Below are positions 44,422-53,371 of a stretch of 64,000 nucleotides of DNA, one piece after another. The number at the start of each line of letters is the position of its first letter. Positions within the stretch are counted from its first letter, which is position 1. The notes beneath the pieces are model-generated. The model worked only from the letters and a program-made list of their open reading frames with translations, made no database searches and was not told the DNA's origin. A program made the translations under genes and the position numbers. The stretch is from Salicibibacter cibarius (GTDB lineage Bacteria > Bacillota > Bacilli > Bacillales > Marinococcaceae). The stretch is taken from assembly GCF_016495725.1 (NCBI RefSeq), contig NZ_CP054705.1:248001-312000 (forward strand). Reading direction: 5' to 3'.

Positions 44422-44477
44422 TTTCTGCGTTTGGTTATTGGCAAAATGATTGATAAACGAAAAGAAACGAGCTTTTC

Positions 44478-45557
44478 ATGCCACATCTTTTTTCACCATT
44501 GCCCATTAAAAATGTCACGTTGCGAAATAGAATTGGCGTTTCACCGATGTGTCAATATAGTGCCGAGGATGGGTTTCCAAATGATTGGCATCTCGTACAT
44601 CTTGGTTCTCGCGCGGTTGGCGGGGCCGGGCTCGTGATTGCCGAGGCTACGGCAGTAGAGCCGCGAGGCCGAATCTCTGCCGAGGATTTGGGCATTTATA
44701 CCGATCAACATATCGAAGCTTTTCAAAGGGTGACCCGATTTATCAAAGAACAGGGAGCGGTTCCGGGCATTCAGCTAGCGCACGCGGGAAGAAAAGCATC
44801 GACCTATGCGCCTTGGATGCAAAAAGATTACGGCGTAAATCTCCCTGATGCCGAAGGGGGATGGGAGGTTGTCGGCCCGAGTGCCGTTCCGTTTTCCGAA
44901 AAAAACCGGGCACCGCGAGCGCTGTCTGTAGAAGCAATTCACGAGGTTCAGGATGCGTTTCGCCAAGCAACGGTTCGAGCTAGGGAAGCTGGTTTTCAAT
45001 GGATGGAATTTCACGCCGCCCATGGCTATTTGGCGCACAGTTTTTACTCTCCGCTCGCGAACGAACGCACTGATGAATATGGCGGCAGTTTTGAAAATCG
45101 CATCCGTTTTACGTTGGAAACGGTTCGAGCCATGCGCCAAGAGTGGCCGGACGATTTGCCGTTCACTGTGAGAATTTCCAGCTCTGATTGGGTCGTAGAC
45201 GGTTGGACGCTCGACGACTCCATTGAACTCTCGAAACGCTTAAAAGCAGAGGGCGTAGATCTTATCGACTGCAGTTCCGGCGGGAACACGCCCAATCCGG
45301 GCATTGATGTCGGTCCGGGGTATCAAGTTGCTTTTGCCGAAAGAATTCGTCAAGCCGCCGATATCCGAACAGCTGCCGTCGGCTTGATTAACGAGGGGAT
45401 GCAAGCGGATGATCATATTCGTAACGGCCGGGCTGATCTCGTACTGATGGCACGGGAAATGTTAAGGGATCCCTATTTTCCATACAGGGCGGCGCAAGTT
45501 GTCCATCAAAGCGACAAGTTGGATATCCCACCGCAATATGAACGGGGATGGAAATAG
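44478..45557 (+). CDS. Old yellow enzyme, NADPH dehydrogenase (NamA/YqjM/XenA type)
   Basis: A 359-residue FMN enzyme that reduces activated C=C bonds and nitro compounds. Family features are the start LFSPLPIKNVTLRNRI, SPMCQYSAEDG with the flavin-tuning cysteine, QLAHAGRKAS, the catalytic pair in FHAAHGYLAHSF and SPLANERTDEYGGSFENR. The TIM-barrel is complete. NamA of Bacillus subtilis is close but slightly shorter. It ends in an intrinsic terminator. Confidence 0.92.
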   Translation: MPHLFSPLPIKNVTLRNRIGVSPMCQYSAEDGFPNDWHLVHLGSRAVGGAGLVIAEATAVEPRGRISAEDLGIYTDQHIEAFQRVTRFIKEQGAVPGIQLAHAGRKASTYAPWMQKDYGVNLPDAEGGWEVVGPSAVPFSEKNRAPRALSVEAIHEVQDAFRQATVRAREAGFQWMEFHAAHGYLAHSFYSPLANERTDEYGGSFENRIRFTLETVRAMRQEWPDDLPFTVRISSSDWVVDGWTLDDSIELSKRLKAEGVDLIDCSSGGNTPNPGIDVGPGYQVAFAERIRQAADIRTAAVGLINEGMQADDHIRNGRADLVLMAREMLRDPYFPYRAAQVVHQSDKLDIPPQYERGWK

Positions 45558-45588
45558 ACCCGCGTATACGTGCGTGGGTTTTGTTTTC
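45558..45588 (+). terminator. Intrinsic terminator behind the old yellow enzyme gene
   Basis: ACCCGCG (45558-45564) and CGTGGGT (45573-45579) pair with one G-U wobble around an 8-base loop and are followed by TTTGTTTT. Confidence 0.8.
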
Positions 45589-45627
45589 CTGCTATACTAT
45601 AAAAAAATCAATGAAAGGATGTGTGCC

Positions 45628-46539
45628 GTGATAATAAAATCACGCGAAGCCCCATTTGAATTAAAAATTTTGCGATTACTGAAGCCGCGAATGACCCTTC
45701 CGGATACACAGCATTATTTAAATCTGGAAAAAGGATTTGAGGGCGAACGTCAACTGGATGTTTGGATGGAAGACCTTACGAATGATTGCCTGATCATCAA
45801 TGATTTGTTGCTCAAGCATAAACAACAGCTTTTTCAAATCGACACACTGCTTATTTTTTCTAACAAGATCAATCTTTTTAATGGGAAATATTATGAAGGT
45901 GACTATTATACTGAACACGATAAGTGGCATGTGATGCCCGGCAAAGAAGTCAACGATCCATTGCTGCAGTTAAAACGGAGTGATTATCTCCTACGTCAAC
46001 TGCTTCAACACCTTAAGATGAACTTCCTCCCGATTGAATCCCTCCTTATTTTCAACAACCCGGCATTTATGTTGTACAACGCCTCTCGCAAGTTACCGGC
46101 TGTTTTTCCAAACCAACTTCAACGCTATATGAAAAAATTAAACAGCGAACCATCAAAGATCAATCGCAAGCATGAACATCTCGCTGAAAAGTTAGTTTCC
46201 GTACATGAAGAAAAGCCCCCGCATATCGAGCTTCCGGATTATGACTTTGTGCAATTGGAAAAGGGGGTGGTGTGCACAAAGTGCTCTACGATTATGTTTT
46301 TTTCAGCTGAAACATTCGACTTTAAGTGTGAACATTGTGGCCGCGAAGAAAAATTCAAAACTGGATTGCTTCGAAGTGTTGAAGAATTTACAATTCTTTT
46401 TCCGGATAAGAAAATAACCACGCATGCCATTATGGATTGGTGTGCGCTAAATGGGGATAAGAAAAAAGTAGCTAGGGTACTTGCTAGTCACTACAAGCGC
46501 ATAGGGCATGGTAAGTATTCATATTACATTGATCAATGA
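45628..46539 (+). CDS. NERD-domain protein with C-terminal zinc ribbon
   Basis: A 303-residue protein. Residues about 30-140 match the NERD nuclease-related domain (GFEGERQLDVWMEDL, LLIFSNKINLFNGKYY). Residues about 215-255 hold a CxxC/CxxC zinc ribbon (CTKC and CEHC). A helix-turn-helix-like end (ITTHAIMDWCALNGDKKKVA) follows. GTG 45628 is chosen because AAAGGA lies 9 bases upstream; ATG 45619 abuts that site. NERD proteins are soluble and DNA-related, but their reaction is unknown. Confidence 0.85.
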   Translation: MIIKSREAPFELKILRLLKPRMTLPDTQHYLNLEKGFEGERQLDVWMEDLTNDCLIINDLLLKHKQQLFQIDTLLIFSNKINLFNGKYYEGDYYTEHDKWHVMPGKEVNDPLLQLKRSDYLLRQLLQHLKMNFLPIESLLIFNNPAFMLYNASRKLPAVFPNQLQRYMKKLNSEPSKINRKHEHLAEKLVSVHEEKPPHIELPDYDFVQLEKGVVCTKCSTIMFFSAETFDFKCEHCGREEKFKTGLLRSVEEFTILFPDKKITTHAIMDWCALNGDKKKVARVLASHYKRIGHGKYSYYIDQ

Positions 46540-46566
46540 TACTATAAATGTTTGCAAGCGGTCCAT

Positions 46567-46729
46567 ATGACACCCCGGTAAGTGAAAAATCCACAAATAG
46601 AGGTGCCATGAGCCGCTTATGATGCCTCGCAATGGAAGAATCTATCAACCGGAGGTGCCATGAACTGCCTATGACACCTCGTAAAAGGAAAATCCATCAA
46701 ACAGAGGCGTCATGGACCGCGGATGACAC
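46567..46729 (+). repeat. Repeat array A: three 52 bp units, inverted partner at 51.1 kb
   Basis: ATGACACC-type unit starts at 46567, 46619, 46671 and 46723, an exact 52 bp period, giving three units and a partial fourth. Each unit contains GAGGTGCCATGA followed by TATGACACCTC, which can pair as a hairpin. A similar array in opposite orientation lies at 51057-51216; the two are about 90 percent alike by eye. Confidence 0.85.
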
Positions 46730-46801
46730 TTTAAGAGGAAAAATAATCCAGTTTCTGTGGTTCCATACTCTTACCTTGAGTAGCTTAGTAAAACCTGGCA
46801 C

Positions 46802-47434
46802 CTACCTCGGTCGCGCCTCTGCAACAAATTTCCTCGCGTGTGCGGTTAAGCCTTCCCAATCCTGGGCCGAAATCAAGCTTTTATCCAGCAACGAGCCTCC
46901 GGCGCCAACGGCAACAGCACCGGCGCGTATATAATCGGCAATATTATCAAGGTCAATGCCTCCCGTTGGCATCATGGGAATATGGCCGAGCGGGCCTTGT
47001 AATGCTTTTATAAAAGCAGGGCCGACTGAATCAGCCGGGAATACCTTTACGAGATCGGCCCCCCAGTTTTTCGCTTGCAATGCTTCCGTTGGCGTGAATA
47101 TTCCCGGGATGACGATCGTATTGTACCGATTGCTTGCTTCAATGGTTGCGCGGTCAAGCGTCGGGGCAAAAATAAACTCGGCGCCCGCTTGAATCGCCTG
47201 GACAGCGGTTTCTTGATCCAGTACCGTTCCCGCCCCGACAACCGCTTTGTCCCCCAAACGTTCGCGCAGTTTGCGAATAGAATCAAATGCATCATCCGAG
47301 TCAACAGTAATTTCCAGTCCGGTCACACCCCCGGCAACGAGTGCATCGGCAATGTCATGAATATGTTCACTCGGCAACCGGCGCATAACGGCAACAACGC
47401 CTGATTCGAGTAATTGCGGCAACTTTGTTTTCAT
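46802..47434 (-). CDS. eda: 2-dehydro-3-deoxy-phosphogluconate (KDPG) aldolase
   Basis: A 210-residue class I aldolase that splits KDPG into pyruvate and glyceraldehyde 3-phosphate. The blocks GVTGLEITVDSDDAFDSI, VVGAGTVLDQETAVQAIQAG and the Schiff-base lysine region WGADLVKVFPADSVG are diagnostic, with MPTGGIDLDNI at the phosphate site. An AAGGAG site lies before the ATG. It follows the kinase gene by 18 bases, and the two form the lower part of the KDG branch used for pectin or uronate breakdown. No upper-pathway genes are in the window. Confidence 0.93.
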   Translation of the reverse strand: MKTKLPQLLESGVVAVMRRLPSEHIHDIADALVAGGVTGLEITVDSDDAFDSIRKLRERLGDKAVVGAGTVLDQETAVQAIQAGAEFIFAPTLDRATIEASNRYNTIVIPGIFTPTEALQAKNWGADLVKVFPADSVGPAFIKALQGPLGHIPMMPTGGIDLDNIADYIRAGAVAVGAGGSLLDKSLISAQDWEGLTAHARKFVAEARPR

Positions 47435-47452
47435 AGAAAGAATGCTCCTTTT

Positions 47453-48421
47453 TTAGCGACTTACATCGGTCGTTGTTTTTCCTGTAAATGCTTCTACTTC
47501 CGCGCGCGTCGGCAATCCTTCAATGTCCCCGGGGGAACTGACGACGAGCGCGCCGACGGCTGATCCCAATCGAACCGCTTCTTCAAGGGATTCACCTTCC
47601 AGCAAACCGGCGATCACCCCTGCGGCAAAACCGTCGCCGGCACCGATCGGATCAACCACTTCCTCCACCTTGTAGCTGGGAACGCTCCCTTCTTTTCGAT
47701 ATCGGTCCGCATAGTACGAGTGGCTGGCGCCATTTTTGATAATGATGTCTTTAGCTCCGTCTTTCCACGCCCGTGCCGCGATTGTTTGCTCATCGCGGGT
47801 GCCGTACACCCATTCCGCTTCATCAATGCCGGGTAAAAAGAGGTCAGATTTGGCGGCAAGCGACCGGATTCGTTCTTTTGCTTGCTCCTCGCCATACCAT
47901 TGCATGATTTTAAAACGCAAATTCGGGTCAAAAGAAACCATCAAACCGTTTTCTCGGGCACGATCAATGGCCCGGTCCACCGTTTCGTCGCATGTCTCAC
48001 TCAGGAACGGCGTAATACCGGTGATATGTAGGATCTTACCTTCCGAAAACACAGCTTCGTGAAGGTCGTCCGGCGATAATTTGCTCGCCGCTGACCCTGC
48101 GCGATAATAATGAACGTGGTTTTGATTCGGCCGTCTTTTTTCTTTAAAATACAATCCTGTCGGCGCTTCCGCATCGGTCGTCACAAAGGAAGTGTCTACT
48201 CCTTCGCCGCGGATGGCGTGCAGTAAGTACTCGCCAAGTTCGTCTTCGCCGATTTTACTGATCCAAGCCACAGCATGCCCCAATTTCGTCATCCCGATCG
48301 CGAAATTGGACTCCGCTCCGCCGAAGCGTTTTTGAAAATAACTCGTATATTTCATCGGCCCTATATCGGTCGCTTCCAATACAACCATTGTTTCTCCGAG
48401 CGTAATGACTTCCGTTTCCAT
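47453..48421 (-). CDS. kdgK: 2-keto-3-deoxygluconate kinase (PfkB family)
   Basis: A 322-residue PfkB-family sugar kinase. The N-terminal GGAESNFAIGMTKLGHAVAW and the C-terminal DPIGAGDGFAAGVIAGLLEG, with the catalytic aspartate, are both complete, and YYRAGSAASKLSPDDL is typical of KDG kinases. ATG 48421 is preceded by AGGAGGACAAA; the frame extends upstream without a ribosome site. It phosphorylates KDG to KDPG for the aldolase that follows. Confidence 0.92.
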   Translation of the reverse strand: METEVITLGETMVVLEATDIGPMKYTSYFQKRFGGAESNFAIGMTKLGHAVAWISKIGEDELGEYLLHAIRGEGVDTSFVTTDAEAPTGLYFKEKRRPNQNHVHYYRAGSAASKLSPDDLHEAVFSEGKILHITGITPFLSETCDETVDRAIDRARENGLMVSFDPNLRFKIMQWYGEEQAKERIRSLAAKSDLFLPGIDEAEWVYGTRDEQTIAARAWKDGAKDIIIKNGASHSYYADRYRKEGSVPSYKVEEVVDPIGAGDGFAAGVIAGLLEGESLEEAVRLGSAVGALVVSSPGDIEGLPTRAEVEAFTGKTTTDVSR

Positions 48422-48620
48422 TTTGTCCTCCTGTGTATGTAAGATGTATCCATTGTCCCGATCAGTGGGGATGAAAAACACCCTGCTGATGGAAGTTTCC
48501 TTTTATCTTATCATAAAACAATGTTTATGTGTTCATGAGACTGTCGAAGTCAAGCGTCCGTCGGTCGTGACCAATTGCCTGCGCTATGATAGGATTTTGG
48601 CAGAGAGAGGAGAGATTAGC

Positions 48621-49010
48621 ATGAATCGATATACGAAACGTTTGCTCGTATTCGCTGCCATCTTCGGATTGATCGGAGTGGGGTTAGGCGGACATATGGC
48701 AGGCGCCGGGTCGCCGACATTACGACCCGTGCACGCCCACGCCCTCGTCGTCGGCTGGCTATCCCTTTTCAGTTGGAGCATCTATTACCAACTTTTTTCT
48801 GTATCAAGAAGATTGGCGAGTGCCCAGACGTGGACAGGGATCATTGGGACGGTCTTTTTGGTGATCGGCATGTGGATTCATCTCGCGGGAGCGCTGGAAG
48901 CCTTGCCGTATGCCGTGACACTGATTATTTATATTGGTGGCGGAACCGTTTTGATCGCCAGTTACATTTTATTTTTCATTATCGTTCTTAAACAGAAGGT
49001 GATTGATTAG
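48621..49010 (+). CDS. Small four-helix membrane protein, heme-copper oxidase subunit I-like
   Basis: A 129-residue membrane protein with four hydrophobic helices. Helix 2 contains PVHAHALVVGWLSLFSWSIYY, shown in the related form HAHALVVGWLS, which resembles the histidine-containing helix of cbb3-type oxidase subunit I and its truncated homologues found in Bacillus. ATG 48621 is chosen because AGAGGAGAG precedes it. It is divergent from kdgK and its stop overlaps the end of the ornithine-cyclodeaminase-like gene by 4 bases. Heme binding is possible but not shown. Confidence 0.75.
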   Translation: MNRYTKRLLVFAAIFGLIGVGLGGHMAGAGSPTLRPVHAHALVVGWLSLFSWSIYYQLFSVSRRLASAQTWTGIIGTVFLVIGMWIHLAGALEALPYAVTLIIYIGGGTVLIASYILFFIIVLKQKVID

Positions 49011-49957
49011 GCCTGGATTCGTTCCAAAGCATAATTGGCAATGGCTGTGTCTTGCACGCCCGTGCCGGTCAAATCCGCTACGGTCACTTGTTGATCTTTC
49101 GTGCGACCGGTCGCGTCACCGCTTAAGATTTTTCCGAGTTCCGTCACGTCGTCTTCTTTTATGATGTTTTTCGCGTGCTGGAGCTCTCCGATGGAAAACA
49201 CTTGTGACGTCACGTCACCGACAATGACATCCGCTTTTGAAAAAATAGCCGGGTCCAATTCTTGCTTTTGTTCAGCGTCGGATCCCATGGCGGTGATATG
49301 CAAGCCATCGTGAAGCCATTCCGGTTTAATCAATGGTTCTTTGGCAGGCGTCGTCGTCACCACGAGGTCATTGCCGCGCACGACTTCTTCGGGGCTTTCC
49401 GCCAAGCGCACGGTAAGGCCGTGTTTTTCTTCCATTTCTTTTTGGTATTTTTTTACGTTTTCAGCTGTGCGTCCATAGACGTGCACTTCGTGAAAAGAAC
49501 GCACGAGTTTGAGCGCCTCGACTTGCAAACGCGCTTGCACGCCCGTCCCGATCACACCAACGCTCGATATCTCTTTTACGGCAAGTTGATCTGAGGCAAC
49601 CGCGCCGGCGAGCGCTGTGCGTACATCAGTCAGGTAACCGTTATCTTGGAGCAGCGCCCGAGGGGTGCCCGTTTCCGAATCCATGGCGAGCATAAGGCCG
49701 CCGAGGCTGGGTAATCCTTTTTTTGGATTGTCAAAAAAACCGGCGGATACTTTTATGGCAAAGGTATCGAAACCGGGGATGTAAGCCGTTTTGATATCGG
49801 CTTCTCCGTTGTGCTCTGGGATGTTGACGTGGATGACCGGCGGTTGTGAAACTCCTCCTTCGTAGAGACGCCGAAAGGCGTTTTCAATTTGCAATAAAGC
49901 GTCTTTTGAAAGAGAGACATTTTGACGGATTGTTTCTTCTTCATGGATATCCATCAT
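49007..49957 (-). CDS. Ornithine cyclodeaminase/mu-crystallin family protein
   Basis: A 316-residue NAD(P)-dependent protein. VGVIGTGVQARLQVEALKLV is the Rossmann motif; LMLAMDSETGTPRALLQDNG and YLTDVRTALAGAVASD form the substrate-binding part, and DVIVGDVTSQ the late motif. AAAGGAG precedes the ATG. It is divergent from a threonine-dehydratase-like gene. This pairing occurs in ectoine/hydroxyectoine utilisation (EutC with EutB) and in other amino-acid pathways, so the protein may be a ketimine reductase or dehydrogenase rather than a true cyclodeaminase. Confidence 0.9.
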   Translation of the reverse strand: MMDIHEEETIRQNVSLSKDALLQIENAFRRLYEGGVSQPPVIHVNIPEHNGEADIKTAYIPGFDTFAIKVSAGFFDNPKKGLPSLGGLMLAMDSETGTPRALLQDNGYLTDVRTALAGAVASDQLAVKEISSVGVIGTGVQARLQVEALKLVRSFHEVHVYGRTAENVKKYQKEMEEKHGLTVRLAESPEEVVRGNDLVVTTTPAKEPLIKPEWLHDGLHITAMGSDAEQKQELDPAIFSKADVIVGDVTSQVFSIGELQHAKNIIKEDDVTELGKILSGDATGRTKDQQVTVADLTGTGVQDTAIANYALERIQA

Positions 49958-50054
49958 CGATCACACTCCTTTTTTAATTCTATTTCCTTTTTCGGGGTTC
50001 ATTAATCCGCATTTTACGGGTAGAGTCAGATATATATGATAAAAAGGAGGATCC

Positions 50055-51017
50055 ATGATGCGTTCTGTTTGGAAGGCACGAAAGCGACTGCACGAACATT
50101 TAGATAAAACCCCGCTTATCAAGAGCCATGCACTCTCGGAAAAAAGCGGTGTGCCGGTTTATTTGAAGCTGGAAACGATGCAACCGAGCCGTTCGTTTAA
50201 GCTCAGGGGGGCGTTTAATTTTTTATCTGTTTTAAATAAAGAGGAAAAAGAACGAGGCGTAAGCGCGTTTTCTACCGGTAACCACGGGTTGGCGGTTGCC
50301 TATGCGGCGAAGCAGATGAACATACGCGCGATGATTTTTGTATCGGAATCGGTAACGGAAACAAAAAAAGAAGCATTGCGAGGCAGTGGCGCAGAACTCG
50401 TCGTCATCGGAAAAAGCCAGGATGAAGCGGGAGCGGCTTGCCAAAAACAAAGCCGTACGAAAGGGTTGACGATTGTGCCGCCTTTCGATCATCCGGAGAT
50501 CATTGCCGGGCAAGGGACGATCGGGCTTGAACTATTGGAAGATATTCCCGAAATGGAAGCCGTCGTGGCAGGTCTATCGGGCGGTGGATTATTGGCAGGG
50601 ATCGGGGAGGCCGTAAAACACACCGACCCGGCCATCAATGTCACGGGCATCAGCGTTGAAAAGGGCGCGGCCATGGATGAGAGCATCAAAGTTGGGAAGC
50701 CGGTCGAGATCCCCGAACACCCCACTTATGCCGATAGTTTGCTCGGCGGCATCGGGCTTGATAATCAATACACGTTCTCCGCAATCCAAAAATACGTAGA
50801 CACGCGCACGCGGTTGGCGGAAACCGACATTGCGAAGGGGATGGGTTTTCTGTTCGAGCACCACCATCTCGTTGTGGAAGGGGCAGCGGCCGTTGGCGTC
50901 GGTGCATTATTGAATGGCGCTATCCGCCCGAAAGGACCAACGGCAATCGTCGTGACCGGCGCGGGAATTGATGTGAAAAGCCATCAAGAGATTGTAGGGC
51001 CTTATTTGGGGGTGTGA
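50055..51017 (+). CDS. Threonine/serine dehydratase family PLP enzyme (EutB-like)
   Basis: A 320-residue fold-type II PLP enzyme. The PLP lysine is in PSRSFKLRGAFN, and the phosphate loop is LSGGGLLAGI. ATG 50055 is directly followed by another ATG; AAAGGAGG lies upstream. There is no C-terminal ACT domain, so it is the catabolic, not isoleucine-feedback, form. It is divergent from the ornithine-cyclodeaminase-like gene, and the two probably act on related substrates. Confidence 0.92.
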   Translation: MMRSVWKARKRLHEHLDKTPLIKSHALSEKSGVPVYLKLETMQPSRSFKLRGAFNFLSVLNKEEKERGVSAFSTGNHGLAVAYAAKQMNIRAMIFVSESVTETKKEALRGSGAELVVIGKSQDEAGAACQKQSRTKGLTIVPPFDHPEIIAGQGTIGLELLEDIPEMEAVVAGLSGGGLLAGIGEAVKHTDPAINVTGISVEKGAAMDESIKVGKPVEIPEHPTYADSLLGGIGLDNQYTFSAIQKYVDTRTRLAETDIAKGMGFLFEHHHLVVEGAAAVGVGALLNGAIRPKGPTAIVVTGAGIDVKSHQEIVGPYLGV

Positions 51018-51056
51018 GGTTAAACGCGTAGGTTAGCTGGGCATTTTGCAGAGACC

Positions 51057-51216
51057 ACATCCGCGGTCCATGGCACCTCAGTTTGATGGATTCTTCCTTT
51101 GCGAGGTGTCATAGGCAGTTCATGGCACCTCCGATTGATGAATCCTCCCTTTACGAGGTGTCATAAGCGGCTCATGGCACCTCTATTTGTGGATTTTTCA
51201 CTTTCCGGGGTGTCAT
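51057..51216 (-). repeat. Repeat array B: 52 bp units, inverted copy of array A
   Basis: Complement of ATGACACC-type unit starts ends at 51216, 51164 and 51112, with a degenerate fourth at 51060, again exactly 52 bp apart. Read on the minus strand it follows array A (46567-46729) nearly base by base, including the CACAAATAGAGGTGCCATGA and CCATGGACCGCGGATG parts. Confidence 0.85.
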
Positions 51217-51592
51217 GTGGGGACAGAAAAAAAGTAAGACAAGCCTTGAGGCGGCTTGCCTTACAATACGTCGATTGGTTCAAAGATTGAATCAATCGCC
51301 ATATTCACCAGAAGGGAATGCTTCCCCTTCTCCCTATACAGTATTATACATGATTCGTTTTAATTATGCTGCTGAACGCTAAAAGGATTTTCAACCAAAG
51401 GGGAGATCGCATGCAGCAAGTAGCAGTCATCCACTAAGCGTCGGTGCTCATGTTTGAACCGCAGACGCTCGGGATACTTGGCAATCGATACGGCCCGCAT
51501 TCCAATGCGGGTTTAAACATGTTGTTTTATAAAGGTGTTCAAGGGGTAATGTAACCTTATATTACACTGGATTTACCGGAGGGGGAGGTAAC
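51217..51592. other. Gene-free gap with three hairpins upstream of the YihY gene
   Basis: Hairpins lie at 51234-51264 (GTAAG-a-CAAGCC pairing with GGCTTG-c-CTTAC; the minus strand follows it with a T run, so it could terminate in that direction), at 51310-51331 (AGAAGGG/CCCTTCT) and at 51494-51511 (CCCGCATT/AATGCGGG). No gene could be supported here. Confidence 0.5.
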
Positions 51593-51640
51593 ATTAACGT
51601 TCGCACATTTTCTATCCAAAAACCGAAAGCATTCATAACG

Positions 51641-52432
51641 ATGCTCGTGAAAAAATTTATGGACGATGAGACGACGGGGCTTGCCGCGCAATTGGCGTAT
51701 TATTTTTTATTGTCATTGTTTCCGTTGTTATTATTTATCCTTACATTGCTGCCTTATTTTTCATTGCCAGTGTCTCAGGTCGTTGAGTTTATTCAGACGT
51801 ATGCTCCCGGAGAGACCGGAGAAATCATTGCAGATAATATTGTCTCCCTTCTAAGCGAAACGAGAGGCGGGTTACTTTCCGTCGGCCTTATCGGCACGCT
51901 TTGGACGGCATCCGGGGGCATTAATGCCTTTATTCGCGCGACGAATCGTGCCTATGAAGTCGAAGAAACGAGGTCTTTTCTTACCGTGAGGCTTTTGTCG
52001 ATGACCTTAACTTTTTCCATGGTTTTTGTTGTCGCTATTACTTTGTTTTTACCTGTGTTCGGACAAGCGCTTATGAATGTTATTCAGTCATTTATTCCGA
52101 TTGCCGATCACCTGGAACTTCTTTTCCAAGTTTTAAGATGGGTCTTCGCTGTCGGCATTATGGTATTCGTCCTTATGGTGTTGTATCTTGCCGCGCCCAA
52201 TGCTGCTTTTAAGCTGCGAGAAGTTTTTTGGGGCGCATTGTTTGCAACCGTCGTATGGCAATTAATTTCCGTTGGTTTTTCTTATTACGTATCCAACTTC
52301 GGGAATTATGAAGCGACGTATGGTGCGATCGGAGGCATCATCGTGCTTATGATCTGGTTTTATTTAACGGGCATCATTCTCATTGTCGGCGGCCAACTCA
52401 ATGCGATGCTCTATAAGTGGAAAAAATCATAA
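51641..52432 (+). CDS. YihY/BrkB-family membrane protein
   Basis: An inner-membrane protein of 263 or more residues with six helices. The family blocks are TGLAAQLAYYFLLSLFPLL, LIGTLWTASGGINAFIRATN, and the late YGAIGGIIVLMIWFYLTGIIL, given here in parts. ATG 51641 has no ribosome site. The open frame continues upstream to an ATT at 51593 that is preceded by GGGGGAGGT, which would add 16 residues (INVRTFSIQKPKAFIT). That start restores the usual amphipathic N-terminus of the family. Function of the family is unclear; it is not the RNase BN once proposed. Confidence 0.9.
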   Translation: MLVKKFMDDETTGLAAQLAYYFLLSLFPLLLFILTLLPYFSLPVSQVVEFIQTYAPGETGEIIADNIVSLLSETRGGLLSVGLIGTLWTASGGINAFIRATNRAYEVEETRSFLTVRLLSMTLTFSMVFVVAITLFLPVFGQALMNVIQSFIPIADHLELLFQVLRWVFAVGIMVFVLMVLYLAAPNAAFKLREVFWGALFATVVWQLISVGFSYYVSNFGNYEATYGAIGGIIVLMIWFYLTGIILIVGGQLNAMLYKWKKS

Positions 52433-52588
52433 GTTTTGGCGCGGTAAGTGGATGAATGAATGTAAAAAGAGGATGCTCGTTCCTGTGTCATTAGCTCATT
52501 CCGCAGTTCTAATCTCCATTTGAACAACGGAGTTGCATATGTCTGTATGGAGGACATTTATCACCAACGGGGAGTTTATCGACGCGAT

Positions 52589-52629
52589 CCGGGGGACCGA
52601 CCGCCTCTTGCACGCGGTTGCTCCCCCGG
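52589..52629. terminator. GC-rich hairpin between convergent genes
   Basis: CCGGGGGA-c-CGACCGC pairs with GCGGTTG-c-TCCCCCGG (15 bp, one mismatch, one wobble) around a 9-base loop. It lies between the ends of the convergent YihY gene and the 191-residue unknown gene. It lacks a T run, but its place suits a shared transcription end. Confidence 0.5.
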
Positions 52630-52639
52630 GTCGGTGGTC

Positions 52640-53215
52640 TTAATTGACGCTTTCCGGTTCGGCCGATTGCAGTTGGTCCTCTAACCTTTGTAATTTGCCT
52701 TCGAATCCTTCTTCCGAGCCGTCCCGTAATTGATGACTGATGGCTAATTTGCATGTATTGATCGCTTTTTGAATATCGCCGTTTGTTTCATGGATAATGA
52801 TTAACCGTTTAAAGGATGGCATGAGCGGGAGTTTTTCAGGATCACGATCACCATTAAGGTTTTCTTCGATATACTTTTCGATAAATTCAGGGAAAATTTC
52901 AATATCCCTGCCACAATATTCTTTGCAAAGTCGTGGAGCGTGCGCCCATTTATTCCTTTGTCTGTAATACAAATGGATGAATTGATTGTAAATAAAATGC
53001 ATCTCGATAACGTTTTCTGCATTTGTTTCGGCGTGGGATAACATTTTTTCTTTTTCAAAAGGGTCTTCGATATGTATTGCCTCGGCCCATGTTGATGTTT
53101 TTTCCGGATCTTCGGGAGAAGAAAGCTTGTTATCGGCCGATTTTGTTTTAAAAAAAGAAAACACTCCCATGGCAAGCCCCCCTATAGACATAAGTATACC
53201 CATTGTTATGCGCAT
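52640..53215 (-). CDS. Hypothetical membrane-anchored protein with TPR-like helices
   Basis: Not recognised. 191 residues with one N-terminal hydrophobic helix (TMGILMSIGGLAMGVFSFF), a polar linker and then helical repeats rich in aromatic and charged residues (AENVIEMHFIYNQFIHLYYR; INTCKLAISHQLRDG) that suggest a TPR-like fold. The start ATG lacks a clear ribosome site; an internal ATG behind GGGGGG is possible. Probably a membrane-attached protein facing the cytoplasm. Confidence 0.6.
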   Translation of the reverse strand: MRITMGILMSIGGLAMGVFSFFKTKSADNKLSSPEDPEKTSTWAEAIHIEDPFEKEKMLSHAETNAENVIEMHFIYNQFIHLYYRQRNKWAHAPRLCKEYCGRDIEIFPEFIEKYIEENLNGDRDPEKLPLMPSFKRLIIIHETNGDIQKAINTCKLAISHQLRDGSEEGFEGKLQRLEDQLQSAEPESVN

Positions 53216-53371
53216 TGTCCAAGTTTAATTCGAACGATTCCTTTTTTGGAAAACTTGGCTTTTCGTCAAGCTTTTATGGCGAAAGCCTGTCGCCAACTTA
53301 TGCAGGTAATAGCACTTTCTTACCTGCCGAAAAGAAGCTCCGAATCCTCGAAGCTTCCCCTTTTACATCTT

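Noticed and set aside
46567-51216. CRISPR array
   Set aside because: The 52 bp units diverge over their whole length and fold internally; there is no alternation of constant repeats and unique spacers, and no cas gene is near.
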